Origin: Artemisia argyi
Taxonomy: Eukaryota; Streptophyta; Magnoliopsida; Asterales; Asteraceae
Direction of reading: 5' to 3'
DNA: 64,000 bases
Assembly (NCBI GenBank): GCA_030686995.1
Contig: CM060684.1
Span: 7,027,897-7,091,896, forward strand
In this document: positions 1 through 10,804 of the stretch, one piece after another
Layout of the letters: the number at the start of each line of letters is the position of its first letter
Numbering within the stretch: the stretch's first letter is position 1
Notes under the pieces: generated by a model
The model's input: only the letters and a program-made list of their open reading frames with translations
What the model was told of the DNA's origin: nothing
Databases searched by the model: none
Program-made: the position numbers and the translations under genes

Positions 1-194
1 CATTTTACATGGTACTTTTCCTTAACTTGAGATATTATTATAAATTTAGTAACCTCTAGTTAACTACTAATTTGAGTTAGACATATTATCAAACATGTTA
101 TATGCAAGTACAATTTTATGAGTTCAAATTCAACTAATCGTATATAACTGTAACTACAAACCTTTAACGAACATGGCACATTTTACATTGTACT

Positions 195-272
195 TTTCCG
201 GTTAGACCCGGTCATTTCCGGTAAGACCCGGCCATTTCCGGTGAAGACCCGGTTAAACCCGGGCAAGACCCA
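195..272. repeat. GACCCGG minisatellite, copy 1
   Basis: Short run of units built from GACCCGG and CATTTCCGGT. It is followed by a flank (273-385) that recurs at 4233-4345 and 7380-7500, so repeat and flank were copied together. The 7-kb copy lies upstream of an ARM-repeat pseudogene, so this may be the promoter remnant of a related lost gene. That last point is inference. Confidence 0.7.
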
Positions 273-429
273 TTGTCGTCTTGAAATGATTCAACATATG
301 AACAACTTTGGTTAGTGGTAGTTGAGTCAAGTAGACACGTGTTGATAGGTGAAGGTTATTGCATCCTTTGATACTTATAAGAGATAAAGCTTAACCTTCA
401 AATTCATTTTTTTATTGTTGTGTTAAAAT

Positions 430-851
430 CAAGGTTATAAATAGCGTAAGGTGTGGCGTGGCGGCATGACATTTTTAAAGCGTGAATTAAAGCGACAAAA
501 AGTATTTATAGATTTATGTTATATTTCATTAGTATATCATATTTCATATACATCGAGTTTACAAAAAGTGTTATACATAAGCAATAAAGTCAAGAAACTC
601 TATTTACATTTGTGATCTTCTTCAAATACTAGTAAACTCCTAAACGCCAAATACCAGTAAACCTCACATACGATGCACAAATTCTAATTACTTGTAAATC
701 CCCTAAACGTCTCAATTACCAGTACATCTTATCGCACCTCATCTCATGTCAAGCCTTAAGACGACGCCTTGGTCTATTGTGTGGCGTGGAGGTGATGCCT
801 CGCGCCTTTGCGAGGCATTTGCGGTGCCAAGGCGCGCCTTTTAGAACACTG
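430..851. mobile_element. hAT-like MITE, GGCGCGCC family
   Basis: Imperfect terminal inverted repeats (CAAGGTTATAAATAGCG at the left; the right end in reverse reads CAGTGTTCTAAAAGGCG). Flanks GTTAAAAT and ATTAAAAA fit an 8-bp duplication that has since drifted. A related unoccupied site is present at about 54960-54985, where TGTTAAAAATAAGC runs through without the insert. The right part is GC-rich (GGCGCGCC). A second member lies at 51149-51737. No coding capacity, so non-autonomous. Confidence 0.7.
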
Positions 852-1489
852 ATTAAAAATAAGCACCATACATTTGTCTTTTCTTGTTTTGGTCTATGAT
901 GCGTGTCTGACTGTTTTATATATGCTACTGATTTATACTTCTATGCTTTCTTTCTTTTGTGAACAAAATATTTATATTAACTCATATTTGTAATTAAAGC
1001 ATCTCTATATAGTACATGTTTATAGAGAAGGTCTATGTCATATGGAGGTAGCATGAAGGACACCCACTCGACTATAAAAGGAAAGGCCGGTTCGAATCGG
1101 CAAGACTATAAAGATGTAAACTAAAATCATGAGGATTATCACTAGCTTTAGACGTATTTTTACACTTGCAAAATATTCGATGTAACTTAAAATACAGCCC
1201 TTAACTGTCAAATTTTCTAGTAACGGTGTTGGTTTATTCTCGTGAACCTATTCATAATTTTAACCACTTGAATGTAAAACTAAACCAATAAAAATAGTGC
1301 CGCATAATGGATGAAATCCATTATCATTGTGTTGATAAATCAGAGTGCATTGCATATATATCTCTTCAAATATTGCTTATGCAATTCTCTTTTATTTTAA
1401 TGTGTGAGGTGATTAAAGATGAACTTTGTTAATAAATTCATTCGACAGTAACAATAATATTAATAAAAATTTACTTTGGGTGACAAAAA
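852..1489. other. non-coding tract, partly duplicated host DNA
   Basis: No convincing gene. 852-900 continues the host sequence interrupted by the MITE and matches 54970-55000. 1100-1150 matches 5840-5890 (AAGATGTAAACTAA and ATTATCACTAGCTTTAG), part of a larger old duplication. A TTCGAATC box at about 1092 on the plus strand may be a SINE remnant. Confidence 0.5.
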
Positions 1490-1600
1490 AAAGAGCTAGG
1501 AATAACCAGATGAGTCGAACACGTGACCAGAATTTCATAAGAATTAGGAAATCAAGCTTAGCTATCAGGCCATCCACACTCAAAAGTTTGATTCTTAAAT
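1490..1600 (-). repeat. tRNA-derived SINE-like module
   Basis: On the minus strand it reads a GTGTGGATGGCC / TAGCTAAG block resembling an RNA polymerase III A box, then GGTCACGTGTTCGACTC resembling a B box, then a T-rich tail. The same layout recurs at about 2465, 6125, 11925, 19340 and 54868, all on the minus strand. No intact tRNA cloverleaf is seen. Confidence 0.5.
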
Positions 1601-1952
1601 TCAATTATTTCTATTTTGTGTTAAAACTAACCAACAAATATCACCTATTTTTTTTTTATTGTTTTGATTTTTGATAAAATGCCATTGATGGACTTTGAAC
1701 CTTTTTTTTTTTTTTTTTTTTTGCAAAAAACAAAAAATATATATAATTGAAAACTCTTAATCAACAAAAGTTAAGAAAGAGAAAATATTACAATTGATCT
1801 TTTTGCTAGCAGATGAATATGCTAAAAAACTGCTATGACTTAAGCCTAACAAAATAGGCTAACCCGTGAACTTTGAAACTGGCCATATGAGCATTGAAGT
1901 TGAACAAAACAAAAGCACATTGAAAATAAGAAGAAAAAAACATAAAAGGTAA

Positions 1953-1968
1953 GGGGCCGTTTAGTTGG

Positions 1969-2005
<37 letters not shown>

Positions 2006-2415
2006 TTCCATCTCTAAATTCCTTGAGAAGGGGATGGTTTTTCTTCTCTAGCAAAAAGTTAAGAATTTTGAAAACGTGTTTAGTTGGAGTTATATTTTTC
2101 ATTTTTAAAAATAATAAGAAGATTACCTCAAATTGCGATGGTGGCGGTGACGGCGGGCGGTGGCGGTGGAGGATGACACGAGAGATTAGGGGTAGAATGG
2201 TGTATGTGTTTTTTTTGGAGTTGAGAAAAAAAAAGTGAGAATGGTAGAATGGGCTTTTCAATTTTTTAGTTAAAATTTAGAAAATGAGAAATTTCATTTT
2301 TTTTTTTTGGAAAATTGTTGGAAAAAAGTGTGACTAAACGCGTTTTTAATTTTTTCATTATCTTACGAAAAATTTTATGGAAAAATAGAGAATTTCTCTC
2401 CAACTAAACGCACCC
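1953..2415. mobile_element. Tourist-like (PIF/Harbinger) MITE
   Basis: Terminal repeats GGGGCCGTTTAGTTGG at the left and the inverse of GGGTGCGTTTAGTTGGAG at the right, bordered by the 3-bp duplication TAA/TAA typical of PIF/Harbinger. Subterminal sequences are also inverted (GTTTAGTTGGAGTT near 2080, ACTAAACGCGTTTTT near 2335). The interior has a 30-base T run and a GGCGGTGGCGGTGG stretch. ORFs crossing it are artefacts of these repeats. Confidence 0.75.
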
Positions 2416-2464
2416 TAAATAACATTGAAAAGAGAGAAAAAAAATCATAAAAAGGGGGCGAAGT

Positions 2465-2560
2465 ATATGTAATGACTCGAACATCAGACCTAAAGTTTAT
2501 GAGCTATCATTCTTAACCATCACACCACTCACACCTACAAGTTTCTAGCCCATATTTAAT
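2465..2560 (-). repeat. tRNA-derived SINE-like module
   Basis: Minus strand shows GTGTGATGGTTAAGAATG (A-box-like) and GGTCTGATGTTCGAGTC (B-box-like), followed by a pyrimidine-rich tail. Same family as 1490-1600. Confidence 0.5.
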
Positions 2561-2750
2561 ATTAATTTTTCACGGAGAGGACAAAACACTTGGTCTCTTA
2601 TATAATTAAAAACGATGATTTTATACCCGCGTTTGGTTGCATGGCACGACATGTTAGTATGTTACGTGAAAAAAAATGTTGTTATTATAAAATCTTATTA
2701 AAACCGGTTTAGTTTTCTTTTACTTATACTATGTTTTAAAAATATATGAA

Positions 2751-3420
2751 GGGATGAGCATGGTTCTGGAACCGGTGGATCCGAGAATCGATTTCTCTGA
2801 AAAGTGGGAACCGAGAACCGAACTGAATATAGTTTTTGGTTCTGGTTCTGGTTTTGTTCCGGTTCCTTTGGATCTACCCGTATAAGAACCGCTTTTCAAT
2901 TAAGCTAATAAAAAACACAAAAAAATTAAACTTTTTAAAAACTTGTAACCATTTACATTTAAGCAAATAACAATTAACAACTAAACCATAAACTCGAATA
3001 ATTAATCATTCTATAGTTACTTTCACTTGTTCATATTTTTAACAAAACAATAATGCATAACAATCTAGAAAACAAAATAAAATAACTTAAAACATTGTTC
3101 ATATCTATTAGTCAAAGTATTAATAAAACTAAAAGTGATATGTGATGATCATGTGGCTACGTGATGATGATAGATAATAAACAATGTATTAATAAAAGTG
3201 CTAGCAAATTTTAGCATGATGAACATGTAAAAGCTAATCGCATGCAAATAAATATAAAAAATAAACTTATTTTCATTGTTTTGATAATGAGGAATGATCT
3301 TGGAATGTTATTAGGTTTAGATTAATTATTGATTTGTGGATGTTTTAGTGAATTAAAGATTAGGGTTTAAAGTGTTTGGCTTGATGGCTAGTAGGGTTTT
3401 TTGTTTTTTTTTTTGTTTTT

Positions 3421-3459
<39 letters not shown>

Positions 3460-3684
3460 TTATTTTTTTATGATACGTAAGATTTGATTAATATTTTGAT
3501 AGGAAGTAAAAAAAATTTACATATTTTTATAATTATTGGATCCTTGGTTCCGGAACCGATAACCGGTGGAACCGACCCAAAAACCGAAAAATCTCAAAAT
3601 CAAGAACTGGAACTGGAAGCATTAGTTCTGGTTCCGGTCCGGTTCTCGATCTGGTTCCGGTTCTTTGGTTCTTTTGCACATCCC
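2751..3684. mobile_element. hAT-like non-autonomous element, GGTTCCGG type
   Basis: Ends GGGATGAGCA and TGCACATCCC are inverted. Subterminal arms are rich in GGTTCCGGAACCGG in opposite orientation. ATATGAA directly abuts the left end and occurs 2 bases beyond the right end, consistent with a target duplication. The interior is A/T-rich and contains a T run at about 3409-3458. A relative sits at 55215-56163. No transposase. Confidence 0.7.
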
Positions 3685-3693
3685 TAATATGAA

Positions 3694-4173
3694 GTATTAG
3701 ACTAAAAACATTAAATTGTTTGGCAAAATACTTAAAAAGTTACTTTTAAGCAATAAAGCAAAAAAACTTGCTAATTTAGTTATACTAAAGAATACTTAAC
3801 TATACCAACGCAAAAGCTTAAAAAAAAAAAAAAAAGTATGACTAAATTGTGAACTTAGGGACTGTTTTTGAAAATTAGAGTAATGAAAGAAATTGTTTAT
3901 GTAACTTTTCATATAGCGATGAATTTCGCTAAATGAGGTAACTATCATAGACTTTTTATGTAACTTTTTGTTACATAGTCGGTCACTAGACTTATGTTAA
4001 TCACTATTTTTGTAATCGCATTGTTACTAATAACTAGTTACCAGTTATCCTACTAAAAAGGCGTTCGTAAATACTTAAAAAACTTGACAATTTTGTAAAA
4101 GTCCACTCGAATTGTCCAGTAGCATGATACTATGTTCCTTGATTTGTCCAGTCACATGCATTCTACTTTCCCA
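3694..4173. other. non-coding A/T-rich tract
   Basis: No gene, RNA or element boundary that I can support. It contains a short A run at about 3820-3835. Confidence 0.6.
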
Positions 4174-4440
4174 CTCAAGACCCGGTTTTGACCCGGTCAT
4201 TTCTGGTCAAGACCCGGTCCGTCCAAGACCCATTGTGAGCTTCAAATATGAACAAGGTTAGTGGTAGTTGAGTCAAGTAGAGACGTGTTGATAGGTGAAG
4301 GTTGGTTTGTTGTTATTGCATCCTTTGATACTTTTATTAGAATCAGGTAGTAGCTATGCGAAACAGAGGGCGTGTGTTGTTTAAGGATAATGCTGGGGTC
4401 ATTAGTTCGCGCGGTGCTGTAGGTTCGTTGGGATGCCGAA
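4174..4440. repeat. GACCCGG minisatellite copy 2 and duplicated flank
   Basis: 4174-4232 carries GACCCGG units. 4233-4345 repeats the flank after copy 1 (GTGGTAGTTGAGTCAAGTAG and the following GTGTTGATAGGTGAAGGTT). 4340-4440 (AGAATCAGGTAGTAGCTAT, then GCGTGTGTTG) is shared with the start of the ARM pseudogene segment near 7490-7570. It is a truncated copy of that locus. Confidence 0.65.
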
Positions 4441-5460
4441 GAAAAAAAGAACCAGCATCAACTGATTTATTTGCTTTCACATTTTCTAACATTACCGTGT
4501 TTCATAAAGATGTATTGAATTCTTATCAGTTTTGGAAGCATGTTTCAATTTGTTTTGTATTCAACTATATAAGAGTTTTTCCCACTCTAGCCAGTTTCTT
4601 GATAGCAACCTTAAAAAATGCATAAAAACCATCCATAGAAACTTCACTTCAATCTCGGTAGCCCATATAACCAATTAAGAAGAAAGAAGCATTAGAATCT
4701 AGCTTTAATATTGTATGGAGAATTGCAGACCAACATAAAACAATCAAAATTCAACTTTAGAATTACTAAACCATGTCCATTAAAGTACCATAACATATTA
4801 TGTTTGACATTATTTTGTCTTTCGTGGATAAAAGCATATTTTCTATTAATTTTACAATTTGATCCCAATCTATTCATTATTTTAATCTTAAGTACATGCG
4901 TATTTTGAGAATTTTTCTATACATCTCTTATCAATCACGAATTTTTAAATTTTTATACCAAATAAAGAAATGTTTAATATTTTTAAATTAAATACACTTT
5001 AAATAAATAAATAATAATTAAAAAAAAATATTAGTTAATAAGGGAAGGTTGAGTTTTTCAAAATGAAAAAGTCCTTCACTTGAGGTAATATTTATGCATT
5101 TATAAATACAAATTATTTATCTACTGTTCATGATGTAATATTTATGCATTTATATTTTTAGCAAAAAATAACAACTATACCACTGTCTTTTTTTCTTTTG
5201 TTTGGTCGATACTTTTGGTTTATATGGACTCGCCAGCATGCTTGATTAAACAACTTACAAACGATGAACCTTCTATGGTTCATTCGCTCACAAAAGTCGA
5301 TTTAAACAAGCAAAGTTCTTAACCTCTTCAACGAAGCTCTAATCGGCATCATATGTCCTTATTATTACTATTACATGCATAATAAACACAAACCTGCCTT
5401 TATATATATCACATACACGATTACATCGATCTTTATTAGCCCACATGTCTTCCATCAAGA
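4441..5460. other. non-coding tract
   Basis: A/T-rich, no supportable gene. About 5250-5460 is the downstream flank of the peptide gene and is duplicated at 13065-13221 (shared TGTCCTTATTAT and TCACATACACGAT), the likely 3' untranslated region. Confidence 0.6.
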
Positions 5461-5688
5461 TCACTGACCAGGAGCCATAGGTGAAGGTGCAACGACGACT
5501 TTAACAACGTTATCATCCTTATCATCGGGACCAGAAGGAAGAGGGACGTTACTATAAGGGTAATTGGGGTAGCAACAAACTTCATCTAGACGCTCATCGA
5601 ATGAAAATGGCTTTGACGCCATTGTAGTGGTTCCTAAAAGATCAAGTATCATTACACATATCATCATAACCTTTCTAAAGATACCCAT
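5461..5688 (-). CDS. putative small secreted peptide precursor, 75 aa
   Basis: Family not recognised. The ORF opens with a charged start (MGIFRK) and a hydrophobic stretch (residues 7-19), fitting a signal peptide. It then has a Cys pair with aromatic and Pro residues (CCYPNYPY), an acidic linker (GPDDKDDN, about 53-60) and a conserved-looking C-terminus KVVVAPSPMAPGQ (63-75). Short precursors with a Pro-rich C-terminal motif are typical of plant signalling peptides, so processing to a C-terminal peptide is possible; that is inference. The start sits in AGAAATTATGGG, a good plant context. A decayed copy keeps the C-terminal motif at 13222-13335, and the middle of the ORF recurs fused to a DC1-like tail at 18868-19008. 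A chance ORF cannot be excluded, but homology to two other loci argues it was coding. Confidence 0.5.
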   Translation of the reverse strand: MGIFRKVMMICVMILDLLGTTTMASKPFSFDERLDEVCCYPNYPYSNVPLPSGPDDKDDNVVKVVVAPSPMAPGQ

Positions 5689-6060
5689 AATTTCTTCTAG
5701 TTTAAATGTTTGTATTCCTTGATGGATTTTTTTATTATTTTATTATTATTATTATTATTTCTTTTAAAAAGACGTGATGGATGCTTAATGAAGTTATTTA
5801 AATGTGAAATTTAGTGAGAAAATGACATATTTCTACATCTGACAAGATTACAAAGATGTAAACTAACATCATTGAAGATTATCACTAGCTTTAGTTAATT
5901 TTCTAATCTTGATAAATATTCGAAAAATTTATTATTTTCGTGTTGATAATTTGAGTGCACTATTTCATTCAGGAAATTATGGATTTTAATGTTTTGGTCG
6001 ATCAACTCACGTGACTTTAACCTAACAAATTAAAGAGCAAAAGTGAAAGAAAATTAAAAA

Positions 6061-6063
<3 letters not shown>
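5689..6063. other. upstream region of the peptide ORF
   Basis: Contains a (TAT)n-like run at about 5733-5760 and a stretch at 5835-5960 that matches 1100-1340. No other gene seen. Confidence 0.5.
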
Positions 6064-6124
<61 letters not shown>

Positions 6125-6225
6125 CTGCAGCTTTCTGACTCGAACACGAGACCCACCACTTGTGAGACTTCGTTCTTAGCCAATAAGCCACACACTCTCA
6201 AGTTTCATTCTCAATATTTACTTTT
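6064..6225 (-). repeat. (GA)n microsatellite abutting a SINE-like module
   Basis: 6064-6122 is a near-perfect GA repeat. 6123-6225 on the minus strand reads GTGTGGCTTATTGGCTAAG (A-box-like) then GGTCTCGTGTTCGAGTC (B-box-like), ending in the (TC)n run. The module is the clearest member of the SINE-like family and the microsatellite looks like its tail. Confidence 0.6.
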
Positions 6226-6946
6226 TATGATGTTATATGTGTCCATCTCAAGAGGCTTCAAATGCATTGATATTCTTACCAAAAATAACAACTACTCTAC
6301 TGTCTTTTTTTTCCCTTTGTTAAGGTCTATGATACTCTTGATTAATTATTTTGAATCGAAGTAGCATTTACTTGTGTCATCTAATAACAACCAAATTTTA
6401 TTAGTGTTTTAGTTTAGCCACTCAAACTTTCAAACATAAAAAGCACTAATGGTTCAAAATTATTTCATTCTTTTGAAATTGTGTAAAATTGGTGTGCTTA
6501 AAATACCATATATACAATATCATGTTGTAAGTAAACATTAAACACCACCTCTTAATGTAACTAATTCTTATTAACTTTATTTGCAACCAATGTATGACTG
6601 AATATAAAAAATAATCACGAAATAATAACCAAGTTAAGTTTGAGAAGTGTTTTTTATTTTTTGTTTATGTCACTCTAACATAAGAAATCTACAATAATGA
6701 AACTTTTAGAGGTTTTTATAATTACATTAAAGCTAGAGTGTGACTAAAATGGTACAAATATCAAACTCGGTGACTATTTGATTGACATTGTCCTCTATCT
6801 AATTTTGTGATGCCGTTCTAAAAAAAATAATAGTAATAAAAATAAAAAATTCTTCAATAAGTTACTCATTATTTAATATCTTTGTTATAATAAGACTATT
6901 CTAAAAAACTATATCGGAAAGCTTATTCAAAGCAAAATTTACACCA
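6226..6946. other. non-coding tract
   Basis: A/T-rich DNA with no feature I can support. Confidence 0.6.

Positions 6947-7003
<57 letters not shown>
6947..7003. repeat. (AAT)n microsatellite
   Basis: About 18 AAT units directly upstream of the GACCCGG minisatellite. Confidence 0.95.
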
Positions 7004-7004
<1 letters not shown>

Positions 7005-7017
7005 TCTTTGTTACAAC

Positions 7018-7378
7018 AAGACCCGGTTGGATACGGTCAAGACCTGGTTTGACCCGGACATTTCCGCCATTGTACTTTTCCGGTTATATCTTTCAGTAGT
7101 TTTCCGGTTAGACCTGGTCATTTCCGGCCAAGACCCGGCTATACCCGGTCAGGACCGGTTATATCTAGCCAAGACCCGGTCATTTTCGGGCAAGACCCGG
7201 TTAGACCCGGCCATTTCCGCTCAAGACCCGGTTTGACCCGGTCATTTCTGGTCGAGACCCGGTTTGACCCGGTCGTATCGAGTCAAGACCCGTTAGATAC
7301 AGGCACTTCCGATCAAGACCTGGTCGTTTCCGGTCAAGACCCGGCCATCTCCGGGCAAGACCCGGTTATATCCGGTTG
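7018..7378. repeat. GACCCGG minisatellite, main array
   Basis: About 360 bp of degenerate units of roughly 31 bp alternating CAAGACCCGG, TTTGACCCGG and TCATTTCCGG. The longest of three copies in the window. ORFs over it simply translate the repeat (SGQDPAISGQDP). It sits just upstream of the ARM pseudogene. Confidence 0.85.
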
Positions 7379-7539
7379 TCGGCTTGAAATGATTCCAGTC
7401 ACATATCAACAACTTTGGTTACTGATGGTTGAGTCACATAGGTGAAGGTTTGTTGTTGTTATTGCATCCTTTGATACCTTTATTAGAATCAGGTAGTAGC
7501 TATATATGCCAAAAAAAGAGTGTGTGTTAGGTTGATTAG

Positions 7540-8231
7540 TTCGTTGTTGGAGCTGTATGAGAGTGGGACGCCGAATTCGCAAAATGTGCCGTGTTGTGTG
7601 TTGAGGAATGCGGTTGAGAGTTGTGAAGTCTGGGACGGATTTGGCGCAGGAGTATGGATTTGGTTGTTTAAGTAATTTGGTTAGGGAGGATGATGATTTG
7701 AAGGTCGTGGTTGTTAGGAGTAGCGTTTTTTTCAGTTTAAGGTGGCTTTTTAATTTGGGGAATAGTGTGAGGAGTTTGGAGGTTGTGTTTGAGTTTTTGA
7801 AGAATTTGGTGTTTGATAAACGGGTAGTGGAGTTTATTGTTAATGTGGGGTGTTTGGTTAGGATTGTTGAGTTGTTGAGCTGTGGGGTGTATAGGACCAT
7901 TGATCGGTATGTTGGATGGCAAAGCGGTTGAGGAGAAACAAGCGGCTGTGAGAGCGTTCTCAGTTATATTGCTTTGTTCGGGGAACAGAAGGATTTATCG
8001 GAAGGATAGTGAGTGTAGTTCAGTTATTAGATCCTTATATACCGAATTTTGATAACAAGTACCATGTGTCGATTCTAATGTCTTTAACTCATTCGAAGAA
8101 ATGTCGCAAATAGATGGCAAACGCAGGTGCTTTGTTGTTTTTAGAAAAGCTTGTAGAAATGGATGTTGATGGTGCAAAGAAGTTACAAGAGACTATAGGT
8201 CCCGGGAAGCTATGGGGTGTGTTTGGGTGAC
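7540..8231 (+). pseudogene. ARM-repeat protein pseudogene (U-box/ARM-like family)
   Basis: Three reading frames must be combined to follow the protein-like sequence. 7540-7640 reads LELYESGTPNSQNVPCCVLR. 7608-7900 reads GFGCLSNLVREDDD and a long Leu/Val-rich helical stretch. 7908-8000 gives KAVEEKQAAVRAFSVILLCS. 8009-8231 gives QLLDPYIPNF, LMSLTHSKKCRK and a tail GAKKLQETIGPGKLWGVFG. Repeated Leu-rich helices and the GAKKL...GKLW tail resemble the C-terminus of plant ARM-repeat superfamily proteins. At least two frame changes and an in-frame TAG (8111-8113) show it is dead. The 5' flank (from 7380) is shared with truncated copies near 270 and 4233. Confidence 0.6.
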
Positions 8232-8514
8232 CATAATGATCATAACCGTTCTCAAACATCTGTATGTATTTATTTTAATTTACAGTTTTGTACTGATTGT
8301 GCATCCTTGTTGTTCATAATTTTAATTATTAGTAATTAATCTTAGTTCAGAGGTCAAGGCATTATGCATTGTTATTATTTATTAGTTTAAAGCCATGGTG
8401 GTTAGTTGCTAGTGGCGTGTTGGCATCATAGCAACAAGTAGTTATTTCACCTCTGCGGCAATAGATAGGTTCAATCACTACTAGAGATTGTGAAATAGAG
8501 CCCCTTTAATAGAG

Positions 8515-8775
8515 CCCTGTTATTGAATTTCTATCTTAATTCGGTGACGGGTAGCAGCTATGAAAAGTTACTGTTACAATCTTAATATATGTGAAAAGGA
8601 GCGAAGGTGTCTATCTAAATCGGTGATGGGTAGGAAGCATGAAAGATTGAAAGTTATTGAATTTCTATATTTACTCGGTGACGGGTAGGAGCTACGAAAA
8701 GTTATTGAATTACTGTCTTAAATGTTAAATCGGTAAGGTTAGGAGGTGTGGAAAGTTATTGAATCACTTAGAAGG
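8515..8775. repeat. degenerate direct repeats
   Basis: A module of the form TCGGTGACGGGTAGgAGC(T)A(C/T)GAAAAGTTATTGAAT recurs at about 8540, 8620, 8677 and 8733 with variable spacing. Function unknown. It lies between the ARM pseudogene and the fragment at 9060-9400. Confidence 0.6.
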
Positions 8776-9059
8776 TACGGTGTATAAGTAGTTTACTTAT
8801 TAATCCTATAGGCTTATAGAAAGGGTCTAATGATTGGAGTGATTCCATTTACCTCTAAGGTATGCAACTTATTTGGGTACGGTGTATAAGTAGTTTCAGT
8901 TGTTGTAGATTTTGAAGCAAGTTACTCCATAATCTCTTCTTAAGAACAGGGTCAGGATCGTTGAAGGAAATCCAGATTTTTCTAACAATAGTTTCTGAGT
9001 CTTATCAAAAACAAAAAGATAAAGTTAATTCTAACTCTACTGTGAGATTTGTTGTAAAC

Positions 9060-9400
9060 CAAGTTAAATCACCAGTCAGTCGTGCCTGCTGGTCCATCTG
9101 ATCAGGCTGGGCACACAAATATGCCACAGGCGGCTGCTGGTGCATCTTATCAATCACATGTATTACACCCGGTTCGGTTTCTATAGATGTTTTAGACTGT
9201 ACCCAAAGTATTTTGTTGATGGCCCATCTGATTTGCTGGCGCCTTCTATTTTGGTGGACAGAATGCTGATCAACTCCATCCTCCCACTGTTATGTTGGGT
9301 GAGGACGAGAAGAAGGCAACTTTTGGTTCACCAAGTCAGCTTCCACCTGCACAAGGACCTCAGGTTGCACACTTCCCGCATGCGGTTAGTCATTTGCGGC
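9060..9400 (+). pseudogene. unidentified Pro/Gln-rich gene fragment
   Basis: Better base composition than its surroundings and protein-like sequence split over two frames: AGPSDQAGHTNMPQAAAGAS at 9090-9150 and FGGQNADQLHPPTVMLGEDE followed by a Ser/Pro/Gln-rich stretch at about 9250-9370. Interrupted by stops and at least one frame change. I do not recognise the parent gene. GTTAGTCATTT after 9385 could be an exon end. Confidence 0.35.
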
Positions 9401-9433
9401 TATAATTTACATTTTGATATATGCAGAGAGTGA

Positions 9434-10228
9434 CAACGAGTTTTAGTAACTTAAACATAATGGAACTCCTAATACGACTATATAGGTAGTTTGTTTACTT
9501 CTTAATTGATATGGTCATTGCATTTGCAGATACCTTTAAGACCACCAATCATACCTGACCTTGAACTATTTCGTCTGAATATGTTTTTCTAGAATAACTG
9601 TGAATTATACGCTCTTTATACACGGGTGGATTTATGTTAGAGCTCTCTGTAGCTTATGATATATGTGACTTGCCCACGAAATGCAAAACCAAAGATTTCC
9701 TGTTAGATGGTGATGCCTTGACATGTATATTAACTAGTTTAATGTAATTTGGGTGTAATATGATAATCATTTGTACTATCCGTGGTTAAGATTCCTGGAT
9801 CCGATCTCAATATTATGCACACATCTACAGTCCACGTGAATAGGCTTTCATAATGATATATGATATTCTATGATGTGTCTGGCTTTATGGTGATCCACTT
9901 TAGTCGTTCACCATGTTTATGGTTGTATAAACTCTTCTTTTGTTGGCTACTTGCCTACAACACAAAAAAACTCTTCTATTTTGTGTTAAACTAACCAACA
10001 AGATATATATCACCTATTTTTTATTGTTTTGATTTTTGATAAAATGTCATTGATGGACTTTGAAGTTGCATGTACTTTTATGATTGTGTTATATTTTTAT
10101 TTTTTGTCTTGACAAGAGTTTATATTTGCTACTTATTAAGTATTCATGTACTTTTTTTTCCTTACATTAAGTAATTTTGTGTACTTCTAATCGCGTTGTT
10201 TATATCATTCATATAATACAATCGCGTT
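9434..10228. other. non-coding tract
   Basis: No gene supported. About 9985-10060 repeats 1610-1690 (CCAACAAATATCACCTATTT and TTTTTGATAAAATG), another trace of old duplication. Confidence 0.5.
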
Positions 10229-10404
10229 GGGTGAGGATTCTCTCAAGTAGTATACAACTTGATTAATCAAGTTGTATAATTAAAGGCCTAGATTAAAAGA
10301 TACAAACTACTTTGATTTGATCTAAGCCTTTGATTAGATCCAACGGCCGATAACTATACAACTTGTTCAATTAAGTTGTATGCTATTTGAGAGAATCCTC
10401 ACCC
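10229..10404. mobile_element. 176-bp MITE
   Basis: Inverted ends GGGTGAGGATTCTCTCAA and TTGAGAGAATCCTCACCC are perfect over 18 bp, with further inverted pairing inside (ACAACTTGATTAATCAAGTT near 10255, CAATTAAGTTGTAT near 10369). No clear target duplication, so the superfamily is left open. Confidence 0.8.
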
Positions 10405-10599
10405 ATTTTATAGTCTAAAATAATGCAGTAATTTCTACATGTTAATCAATAAAAAGTGCCTTCGTGTCCTGTGATCTACTATATGTAGCTAATAACTTCG
10501 TAAAAACTAGCTTTATCTATAAGAAGATATCCAACGCTATAAACTTTATAAAGATTATAGCATGACACGTCAAAATTTTACTCCATTTTATGAAGGAAA

Positions 10600-10800
10600 A
10601 TGATGGGAGACCTAATTGTATGTCTAATTTTATACCTAAACTTATGTGACATGATCCTGTTGGCTTGTGAAAAAATGAGTCCCTTAACTGCGTGACATGA
10701 TTTTTTTGACTTGTGAAAAAATGGGTCCCTTAACTGCGGCCAACAGGATGATGCCATATAGGTTTAGACATAAATTTATGCACATGATTTAGTACTCCAA
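10600..10800. mobile_element. MITE-like inverted repeat with internal duplication
   Basis: CCTAAACTTATGTGACATGA with TCCTGTTGGC after it (10636-10665) is imperfectly inverted at 10738-10766. Between them a roughly 50-bp unit (TGACATGAT...CTTGTGAAAAAATG...GTCCCTTAACTGCG) occurs twice. Ends not precisely defined. Confidence 0.45.
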
Positions 10801-10804
10801 ATCA

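Noticed and set aside
1833..2261. 142-aa minus-strand ORF
   Set aside because: Runs through poly(T) and GC-rich repeats of a Tourist-like MITE; Lys and Pro runs only.
6123..6225. tRNA gene
   Set aside because: A- and B-box-like motifs are present but no complete cloverleaf or acceptor stem; better explained as a SINE head.
7027..7445. two ORFs with SGQDPAIS repeats
   Set aside because: Translation of the GACCCGG minisatellite.
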